From: JAEUNJ01 sp052035955
Lineage (GTDB): Bacteria > Pseudomonadota > Gammaproteobacteria > Burkholderiales > Rhodocyclaceae
Reading direction: 5' to 3'
NCBI GenBank assembly: GCA_052035955.1
Contig: JBPOHD010000101.1
Location: 1 to 32,081 of the forward strand
Length of the DNA: 32,081 nucleotides
Made by a program: the position numbers and the translations under genes. Below, one piece after another: positions 10,901 through 16,710 of the stretch; position 1 is the stretch's first letter, and each line of letters begins with the position of its first letter. The notes beneath the pieces were generated by a model. The model saw nothing but the letters and a program-made list of their open reading frames with translations. It searched no databases and was not told the origin of the DNA.

Positions 10901-13900
10901 GCGGACGAGCACCGAGAGCACCTTCTGCTCGACCCGCAGCAGGCGCAGGCTGGCGGCGGCGGTCTTCTTCGCCGTCGGGTCGATGGCGATCAGGGAGACG
11001 TGGCGGACGGCATTGCGGGCCATGTAGCCCAGGTCGCCGTCGGGCTTGTAGCCCACCAGGAAGGGCCGGTCGGAGACCAGGGCGGCGGTCTCGGCGGCGA
11101 CGCTGCGGCCGCCCTCCGGCTCGAAGGCCCTGGCCAGCAGGTGCAGGCGGTAGGTGGCCTGGGCATAGCGCTGCAGGCCCAGGGACAGTTCGGCATTGCC
11201 CTGGTCGTCCGTCTGGGCCCGCTCCAGGTCCTCGCGGAAGCTTTCCTTGGCCCGGGCCGGATCGTGGAAGGCGTAGTCGGGATGGCTGCGGAAGGCGGGA
11301 TAGCCGGGGGACAGGGTGAGCTGGGCTTCCACCCGGCGCGCCGGCGCCGGCGTGCCGAAGAGGTTCTGCACGTTCACCTTCGCCTTCAGGTCGCGCGGCG
11401 ACACCCATCCCTCGACGACTTCCCGGGACAGTTGGGCGTTCACCTTCATCCGGTCGGGCAGGAACTCCTGGACCTTGACGGTGACCGAGCCCAGCCGCAG
11501 GGGCGGCGTCTCCTGGGCGCCGGGGGCGGCGGAGCCGCTGTCGCGGGCCAGGTTCAGGTTGATGGTGTAGTTGCCGGTCGGGGAGGTTTCCTGGGTGGCA
11601 TGGGTGAATTCCGCCATGCCGCCGGCGCCCAGCTTCAGCTTGTCGCGGCGGACCACCAGGCCGCGGGCGTCGATGACCTCCACCTCGACGGGCAGGTCGG
11701 CCAGCTTCTTCGTCCAGTCCGTGGCCTTGACCACGATGCCGATGTTCATGGCGTCGCCCGGGCGGTAGATGCCGCGGTCGGAGAACAGGTAGGCCTGGGT
11801 CTGGTTGGGCAGGCCGGCGGAGCGCAGGCCGCCCACGTCGAAGCGCGACAGGTCCAGGTTGCGGTCCGGCCGGTTCAGCGGCAGGAAGGCGAGGTCGCCG
11901 GCCTTCCTGACCACCAGGACGACGGGGGCCTTCTCGCGGTTGAAGCCGTTCAGGCTGGGCAGGCGGGCCCGGCCGTTGGCATCGGTGGCCTGGCTGGCCA
12001 GGATGCCGCCGTTGCGGCCCCACACCTCGACGGTGGCGCCGGCCACCGGCAGGCCGGCGGCGATGGACTGCACGAAGACGTCCCGGGCGCCGTCCACCGC
12101 CTGCTTGGCGACGATGGCCAGGTCGGTCACGATGACCAGGCGGCGGTCGCGCAGGGAGGCCGGATCGACGTTCTCCGAGGGATCCGGTTCCTCGCCCTCG
12201 TAGACTTCTCCCTCTCCCTCCCCATAGCGCGGGCGGTCCGGCGCGTATTCGCCGGCCTCCGGCTGGTTGGCCTTCGGGTCGTAGCCCTGGACGGTGAGCA
12301 GGAAGACGCCGCGGCGGTCGGTGGCGTCGGCGCGCAGGTATTCGGAGAAGTCGACGGTCTCGTAGCGGGTCTTGCCCGGCCGGCCGGCGGTGGCGAGCTT
12401 CTTCTCGAAGCGCTCGGTCAGGTTGTCCGGGGTGATGCCGGCGTAGAACTCCGGCTTCGTCATGTCGCCCTGGGACTGGGTGACCAGGTGCTGGAGCTGC
12501 TGCGGCAGCAGGCGGCCGATCTCCACCCTGACCCCGGGCAGGTCGCGGACCAGCAGGGGCAGCTTCTTCTCCCCGGAGAGGGCGAGCAGGGAGCCCTTGC
12601 TCATGATGGCCAGCTCGGGGGCGAAGCGCTTGATGCGGACGATCTCGTCCCGATTGACGCCCAGCTGGTAGCCGCCCGCCGACTTGAGCCCCTTCTGGAC
12701 CCGGATCAGCAGGTAGCGCCCGGCATCGGCGGCGAACTTGAAGGCATGGGTTTCCGCCACCTCGCGCTCGGCCGGCACGGCGGCCAGCGGCACCCGCCTG
12801 GACTGCTTGAGGACGTTGTCATCGACCTCGGCGGGGTCGCTCCAGGCATAGGGCTGCTCCGCCGACCCCTCGCCGCCCCGGGCGGCGGGCAGCAGCCAGG
12901 CGCCCACGGCACGGCCCATCTCCTTTTCGTGGACGGCCATGCCGGCGGTGACCTGGAGCAGGTTCTCCGGATCGCCGCCCTCGCCGGTGACGATGGTCTG
13001 CTTGAGCTCGGCGATGTCCAGGCTGTAGAGCCCGGGGATGGCCAGGGCCCGCCTTTCCTCGCGCTGGGTGGGCTTGCCGCCGCGCTGGGCGGCGACGCCC
13101 GGGGCGATGGTCAGGGCGAGACTGGCGGTCTGGGCCGGAATGGGCAGGGGCTCGGAATGGACGGTCGCCGTGAGCTTCCAGCGGTCGTAGGTGACGGTGA
13201 ATTTCTGCCCGTCGCCGCTGCGGCCGAGGGCCCCCGGCGAGTCGCCCTCGGCGGCCAGTTTCAGGCGCCTCTCGAAGGTCTCGGGATTCACGGGGTGGGA
13301 AAAGTCGACTTCGAAAACCGCCTTGCGCAGGCTGGGCTGGACCGGGTCCTGGTAGAAGCTGGGGTTGCGCCAGGTCATCTCGAAGCGGGGCGAGGTGAAC
13401 TTGGCCGTGCCGGCGCTGCTGACGTGGGGCGCCAGGGCCTTCGGGCCAAGGGTGACGACGTATTCCACGCCGATCGGCCAGTCCTCGGTGGGCGTGAACT
13501 CCAGGCGGTTGGCCGAGGCCCAGACCCAGCGGCCGGGCAGTTCCGGCGACATGCTGATGTCGATCGCTTCCTTGCCGACCCGGGCCAGGGGGGCGGCGGC
13601 GGCGTTGAAGCTGATGACGGCGGGACGCGGCCGTCCGTCCGCCTCGATGGGCGTGCGATCCGGGTCGGTCACCTGGAAGCCGGTCGGGCTGATGACGGGT
13701 TTGTCGGCCTGCACGCCCTCGCCGAGGAGTTCGCGCTTCCAGAAACCGGGGTCGAGCCAGGCGGCGCGTCCGGTCTCCTTCAGGTGCTGGGCACCCCAGA
13801 GGCCGCCGCCGGCCAGCAGCGCCGCGAACAGGACCCAGGCGGCCCGGGCCGAGGCCCAGCGACGGACTGGGGCGAGCCGGGCGCCCAGCCAGGTGGCCCA

Positions 13901-14032
13901 GCCGGGCGGCTGCCAGTTCATCTGCCCGAGCAGCAGGCCGGCGAGGCTCCGGACGGGGATCAGCAGCAGGTGGAAGAGGCCCGCAACCGCGGCAGCGGCG
14001 CGGCGGACGATGTCGTGCAGCCTGTCCATCAT
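7925..14032 (-). CDS. Bacterial alpha-2-macroglobulin, thioester type, membrane-anchored
   Basis: This giant 2035-residue periplasmic protease trap contains macroglobulin beta-domains (FSDRGIYRPGD and AVDEGILQVARYQ are family signatures), then a thioester motif GCTEQ with Cys1540 and Gln1543, followed by helix-rich TED repeats and a C-terminal receptor-like beta domain. Attack by a protease springs the thioester and links the protease covalently. E. coli YfhM is about 1650 residues and is lipid-anchored. Here there is no lipobox Cys; two hydrophobic segments (about 13-35 and 66-82) suggest inner-membrane anchoring. Cys1540 is the only cysteine I can find in the protein. An acidic insert (GEGEGEVYEGEEPDPSE) lies in the first half. 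Start: adjacent ATGs at 14032 and 14029; GGGAG upstream fits the second slightly better. The frame stays open to 14278, but that part looks noncoding. Confidence 0.93.
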   Translation of the reverse strand: MMDRLHDIVRRAAAAVAGLFHLLLIPVRSLAGLLLGQMNWQPPGWATWLGARLAPVRRWASARAAWVLFAALLAGGGLWGAQHLKETGRAAWLDPGFWKRELLGEGVQADKPVISPTGFQVTDPDRTPIEADGRPRPAVISFNAAAAPLARVGKEAIDISMSPELPGRWVWASANRLEFTPTEDWPIGVEYVVTLGPKALAPHVSSAGTAKFTSPRFEMTWRNPSFYQDPVQPSLRKAVFEVDFSHPVNPETFERRLKLAAEGDSPGALGRSGDGQKFTVTYDRWKLTATVHSEPLPIPAQTASLALTIAPGVAAQRGGKPTQREERRALAIPGLYSLDIAELKQTIVTGEGGDPENLLQVTAGMAVHEKEMGRAVGAWLLPAARGGEGSAEQPYAWSDPAEVDDNVLKQSRRVPLAAVPAEREVAETHAFKFAADAGRYLLIRVQKGLKSAGGYQLGVNRDEIVRIKRFAPELAIMSKGSLLALSGEKKLPLLVRDLPGVRVEIGRLLPQQLQHLVTQSQGDMTKPEFYAGITPDNLTERFEKKLATAGRPGKTRYETVDFSEYLRADATDRRGVFLLTVQGYDPKANQPEAGEYAPDRPRYGEGEGEVYEGEEPDPSENVDPASLRDRRLVIVTDLAIVAKQAVDGARDVFVQSIAAGLPVAGATVEVWGRNGGILASQATDANGRARLPSLNGFNREKAPVVLVVRKAGDLAFLPLNRPDRNLDLSRFDVGGLRSAGLPNQTQAYLFSDRGIYRPGDAMNIGIVVKATDWTKKLADLPVEVEVIDARGLVVRRDKLKLGAGGMAEFTHATQETSPTGNYTINLNLARDSGSAAPGAQETPPLRLGSVTVKVQEFLPDRMKVNAQLSREVVEGWVSPRDLKAKVNVQNLFGTPAPARRVEAQLTLSPGYPAFRSHPDYAFHDPARAKESFREDLERAQTDDQGNAELSLGLQRYAQATYRLHLLARAFEPEGGRSVAAETAALVSDRPFLVGYKPDGDLGYMARNAVRHVSLIAIDPTAKKTAAASLRLLRVEQKVLSVLVRQPNGLYKYESRNRETVLKEDPFGIPATGASLTLATQSPGNFAYVLRDAEGLELARVAYSVAGTGNVSRSLDRNAELQMTLNRKDYNPGEDIEISIRAPYAGAGLITIERDKVYAHKWFRASASASVQKITLPKDFEGNGYVSVQFARDLASDEIFMSPLSHGVAPFATSLARRTNPIVLSAPELVKPGQTVKMRLEAKAPTRAVVFAVDEGILQVARYQAPDPLKFFFQKRALEVNTQQTLDLILPEFRKLMSAAAPGGDAEGALGKNLNPFKRKRDKPVVYWSGIVDVAGSREFSYAVPESFNGSLRVMAVAVSDDMAAAATAKTTVRGDLVLLPNVPVAITPGDEVEVGIGVANNAAGSGKEAPVTLALSVSPGLAVVGEARQVLKISERSEGTARFRIRAKAGAEAQLGSASVVFTAQAGKEATARLSTDVSVRPASAYVTLVQTGLFRGSGEISAQGNMYPNFQRSEAAVSASPWSFTAGLIQYLDVYPHGCTEQITSQTLPAVVLSTQAGLAEELLKPARRATGAEQAVNATVPDARKTLERYLVQVRARQGADGGIAMWPGGPSDLFGTTYVVQLLVEARERKMAVPNDLLQRANLYLQGRLAQASRNDYDWRVQAQAAWLLTRQGIATTAALTNLREAQRQAVLAARSDAEKDRWRRDLGAAYLAAAYQIQKQDAVAEELLEPVFAHTVSSDDYLRNWYWNYYYDPLVRNAAVVYIVARHFPKKVKLLPEDYWQRLARAVREGWFQSLSASQVVLAVDAYANAAAQSAAGKIGVAAIDAKGAQQALDLPRQLMLAKVAVPAGTAKLKLANQGDLPLFYSWAESGFERGVPAAAAGQGMEIVREFLDARGNPVGEAQIGDELTVRLRVRATERQSIAQVAIADVLPGGLEPVLTAPSDADAPDEPLWRRRLGGKATWRIDYADIREDRVVFYGNVGRDMTEVTYKVRATNAGDFVVPGAYGEAMYERRVFARSAGGSLKIKALGK

Positions 14033-14094
14033 GGACTCCCTGGGTGTCGCTTGTCGTTGTTCGAGGCCTTCGCCGGAATCCCGGCCGGGGGATG

Positions 14095-14319
14095 TTAACC
14101 CGTCTTCATAAGGCCGGGGCCGGCGGCCGGAGGCAGGGCCGGGATCGTCAGCCGTCCGCCGTCCGCGAGGCGTTCGAGGAGCTGCCGGAGCAGGCCGGCC
14201 GGTTCGCTCGCCGCCTCGGCCGGCGGCTGTTCGGCCGGCCGCTTGCGGCCCGGATCCCAGCCCGCGGGCCAGGCGCATTCCACGCCGAGTTCGAAGCCAT
14301 AGTCGTCTGTCGCGGGCAT
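14095..14319 (-). CDS. Small hypothetical protein (74 aa) upstream of the macroglobulin gene
   Basis: The product is a soluble-looking, Pro/Ala-rich 74-residue protein with an acidic aromatic N-terminus (DDYGFELGVECAWPAGWDPG), a basic patch, then an amphipathic stretch LLRQLLERLADGG. It has no signal peptide or membrane segment and I do not recognise a family. Support for coding comes from a strong Shine-Dalgarno (GAGGAG, 6 nt before the ATG), position 10 bp after the stop of the 64-residue gene, and the same strand as the macroglobulin gene 62 bp downstream. It could be a cytoplasmic partner or a spurious frame in GC-rich DNA; the ribosome site makes the former more likely. Confidence 0.55.
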   Translation of the reverse strand: MPATDDYGFELGVECAWPAGWDPGRKRPAEQPPAEAASEPAGLLRQLLERLADGGRLTIPALPPAAGPGLMKTG

Positions 14320-14329
14320 CGCGGGCTCC

Positions 14330-14524
14330 TCAACGCACGAAGCGGGTATCGACGCGCATGGCGGCCGCCTGTTCGACGGCCGGGCTCTCGCCCCCCGAGG
14401 CCAGCAGCACGGCGCCGCCGAGGACGATGCCGGCGGTGAGGCCGATGCCCAGGGCGAGGACGACGAAGGCGATCAGGTCGATGATGGCCAGGCGTGGGCG
14501 GGCGGGGCGGTGGGTGGCGTTCAT
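14330..14524 (-). CDS. Small single-pass membrane protein (64 aa), first gene of the macroglobulin operon
   Basis: A 64-residue protein with a short basic N-terminus (MNATHRPARPRLA), one long transmembrane helix (about residues 14-42, rich in Ile/Leu/Val/Gly) and a short tail ending MRVDTRFVR. The positive-inside rule predicts N-in, C-out. A near-ideal Shine-Dalgarno (AGAGGAGA, 5 nt spacer) precedes the ATG at 14524. It is followed on the same strand by the 74-residue gene, the alpha-2-macroglobulin gene and pbpC, so all four may share a transcript. No family recognised; the function is unknown. Candidate roles such as an anchor or chaperone for the macroglobulin/PBP1C pair are speculation. 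Confidence 0.7.
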   Translation of the reverse strand: MNATHRPARPRLAIIDLIAFVVLALGIGLTAGIVLGGAVLLASGGESPAVEQAAAMRVDTRFVR

Positions 14525-14907
14525 GGCGTTCTCCTCTGCGGTCGCGGGCTGGTTCTGCCCGTGTCGCCATTCCAGCGGCCGGACCGGGCCGCCGGCGGGA
14601 GGAAAGGGGGCAGGGCAGCGAGGAAATGTGGCAGGAAGATGGCGGCCAACCGACTTCCCGGCGCACCGCCTCCGCATCCGGCCCGTGCTCCGCCGACAGT
14701 CCCGGGAAAGGCGCCGCCGTTGCCGTGGGGTCGGTCCCGGCCGCGAGGGCGGGAGCCCGCCATGGGCCGGCAGCACTCGTCGCCCTGCTGCGGATTAGAG
14801 TCCACCGACTACACCGCCGGCGGGTTGTGGAGTAGAATTAAAACGTTTGTTTGAAACGGTTGTTCGCATCCGAGCGAGCGGCCTCCACCACGTACCGGAG
14901 GAGATCC
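14525..14907. other. Divergent intergenic region of 383 bp
   Basis: This separates the small-protein/macroglobulin operon (leftward) from the beta-oxidation operon (rightward). Frames within it on both strands have Arg/Pro/Gly-rich noncoding composition and no convincing ribosome sites. The right end (14831-14860) is conspicuously AT-rich and carries the candidate fad operator and a TAGAAT hexamer at 14833-14838. I see no clear promoter for the leftward operon and no RNA gene. Confidence 0.6.
14838..14855. promoter_or_regulatory. PsrA/TetR-type fatty-acid repressor operator (candidate)
   Basis: TTAAAACGTTTGTTTGAA is an imperfect palindrome of the form TTnAAAC-N4-GTTTnAA, symmetric in both 7-bp half sites apart from one position each. 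It agrees with the known PsrA box, (G/C)AAAC(N2-4)GTTT(G/C), on the minus strand as CAAAC-AAAC-GTTTT. It abuts a -10-like TAGAAT (14833-14838) and lies 53 bp before the first gene of the beta-oxidation operon, so binding would block transcription until an acyl-CoA or fatty acid releases the repressor. No regulator gene of this type is in the window. Confidence 0.5.
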
Positions 14908-16698
14908 ATGGGCACATACACCGCGCCCCTGCGCGACATGCACTTCGTCCTGCACGAACTGCTCGACGCCGGCAACGAACTGAAAGCCATGCCGGCGTAT
15001 GCCGAGGTCGACGTAGACACCATCAATGCCGTCCTCGAGGAGGCCGGCAAGTTCGCCGCCAAGGTGCTTTACCCGCTCAACCAGGTGGGGGACCGGGAGG
15101 GTTGCCGCCTCGACGTGGCCACCCACGAGGTCCAGACGCCGAAGGGCTTCAAGAAGGCCTACCAGCAGTTCGTGGAGGCCGGCTGGCCGTCGCTGACCTG
15201 CGACCCGGAGTATGGCGGCCAGGGCCTGCCCGTCGTGCTGCAGACCTCCCTTTCCGAGATGTTCAATTCCGCCAACCAGGCCTGGTACATGTACCCGGGC
15301 CTGTCCCACGGCGCCTACGAGTGCCTGCACGAGCACGGCACGCCGGAGCAGAAGGCGCTCTACCTGCCGAAGCTCGTCTCGGGGGAATGGACCGGGACGA
15401 TGTGCCTGACCGAACCCCATTGCGGCACCGACCTCGGGTTGCTCCGCACCAAGGCCGCGCCCCGGGGCGACGGCAGCTACGCGATCACGGGCAACAAGAT
15501 CTTCATCTCGGCGGGCGAGCACGACATGTCCGCGAACATCCTCCACCTGGTCCTGGCGCGGTTGCCTGAGGCGCCCGCCGGCACGAAGGGCATCTCGCTG
15601 TTCCTGGTGCCGAAGTTCCTGCCCGACGCCGGGGGCAATCCCGGGGCGCGCAACAAGATCCATTGCGATGCGATCGAGGACAAGATGGGCATCCACGGCA
15701 ACTCGACCTGCCAGATCAGCCTGGACGAGGCCACCGGCTGGCTGATCGGCGAGCCGCACAAGGGCCTCAATGCGATGTTCGTCATGATGAACGCGGCCCG
15801 GCTCGGGGTCGGCCTGCAATCCCTGGGACTGACCGAGGCCGCCTACCAGAACGCGCTGGCCTATGCGAAGGAACGCCTGCAGATGCGCAGTCTCTCGGGC
15901 ATCAAGGCGCCCGACCAGCCGGCCGACCCGATCATCGTGCATCCGGACGTGCGGCGCATGCTGCTCACCGCCAAGGCCTATGCCGAGGGCGGGCGTGCCT
16001 TCGCTTCCTTCATCGCGCTGCTGATCGACCGGGAGCTTTCCCACCCCGACGAAGCGGCGCGCAAGGAAGCCGGCGAACTGGTGGCGCTGCTGACGCCCAT
16101 CGTCAAGGCCTTCATGACCGACAACGGCTGGATCGCCACCTCGGAGGCGATGCAGGCCCACGGCGGCCATGGCTACATCACCGGCACCGGCATCGAGCAG
16201 TACGTGCGCGACGCCCGCATCAACATGATCTACGAGGGCACCAACACGGTCCAGTCCCTCGACCTGCTCGGACGGAAGATCCTCATGGACAACGGGGCCA
16301 AGCTGAAGAAGTTCGGCGCCATGGTGCAGGCCTTCATCGAGGAGAACGGCACGGACGAGGCGATGAGCGAGTTCGTCACGCCACTGGCCGACCTGGGCGA
16401 CAAGGTCGTCAAGCTCACCACCGAGATCGGCATGAAGGCCTTCCAGAACCAGGACGAGGTCGGTGCCGCCGCCGTGCCCTACCTGCGCGTGGTTGGTCAC
16501 CTCGTCTATGCCTGGTTCTTCGCGCGCATGGCGAAGATCGCGCTGGCCAGGCTCGATTCGGGCGACAACTTCTACAAGGCCAAGCTGGCCACGGCGCGCT
16601 TCTACTTCGCCAGGCTGCTGCCGGAAACCGCGATGCTGATCCGCCAGGCCCGTGCCGGCGCGAAGTCGCTGCTCGAACTCGAAGCCGAACTTTTCTAA
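14908..16698 (+). CDS. Acyl-CoA dehydrogenase (DmdC/FadE5-like long form)
   Basis: This 596-residue FAD enzyme introduces the trans-2 double bond in acyl-CoA, the first step of beta-oxidation. The central domain has GTMCLTEPHCGTDLG, the family's flavin/substrate signature. The C-terminal helical domain has MIYEGTNTVQSLDLLGRKIL, where Glu443 is the expected catalytic base. After this comes an additional C-terminal helical domain of about 120 residues, giving the roughly 590-600-residue layout annotated as DmdC (3-methylmercaptopropionyl-CoA dehydrogenase) or as long-form FadE. The operon context makes a general fatty acyl-CoA role more likely than sulfur metabolism. The start at 14908 has GGAGGA at the right distance; an upstream in-frame ATG at 14851 lies inside the putative operator and is unlikely. 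It is first of three genes, 12 bp before the next. Confidence 0.93.
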   Translation: MGTYTAPLRDMHFVLHELLDAGNELKAMPAYAEVDVDTINAVLEEAGKFAAKVLYPLNQVGDREGCRLDVATHEVQTPKGFKKAYQQFVEAGWPSLTCDPEYGGQGLPVVLQTSLSEMFNSANQAWYMYPGLSHGAYECLHEHGTPEQKALYLPKLVSGEWTGTMCLTEPHCGTDLGLLRTKAAPRGDGSYAITGNKIFISAGEHDMSANILHLVLARLPEAPAGTKGISLFLVPKFLPDAGGNPGARNKIHCDAIEDKMGIHGNSTCQISLDEATGWLIGEPHKGLNAMFVMMNAARLGVGLQSLGLTEAAYQNALAYAKERLQMRSLSGIKAPDQPADPIIVHPDVRRMLLTAKAYAEGGRAFASFIALLIDRELSHPDEAARKEAGELVALLTPIVKAFMTDNGWIATSEAMQAHGGHGYITGTGIEQYVRDARINMIYEGTNTVQSLDLLGRKILMDNGAKLKKFGAMVQAFIEENGTDEAMSEFVTPLADLGDKVVKLTTEIGMKAFQNQDEVGAAAVPYLRVVGHLVYAWFFARMAKIALARLDSGDNFYKAKLATARFYFARLLPETAMLIRQARAGAKSLLELEAELF

Positions 16699-16710
16699 GG
16701 GGAACATCGA

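Noticed and set aside
7685..14098. A 2137-codon open frame on the plus strand across the macroglobulin and pbpC start region
   Set aside because: It is exactly antisense to the macroglobulin gene, whose domains and thioester motif are clear. Its composition (Gly/Ala/Gln/His/Arg-rich, low complexity) is the usual artefact of GC-biased third positions.
14851..14907. An extended start for the acyl-CoA dehydrogenase at 14851
   Set aside because: The added 19 residues are Arg/Ser-rich, the ATG lies in the putative operator, and GGAGGA marks the start at 14908.
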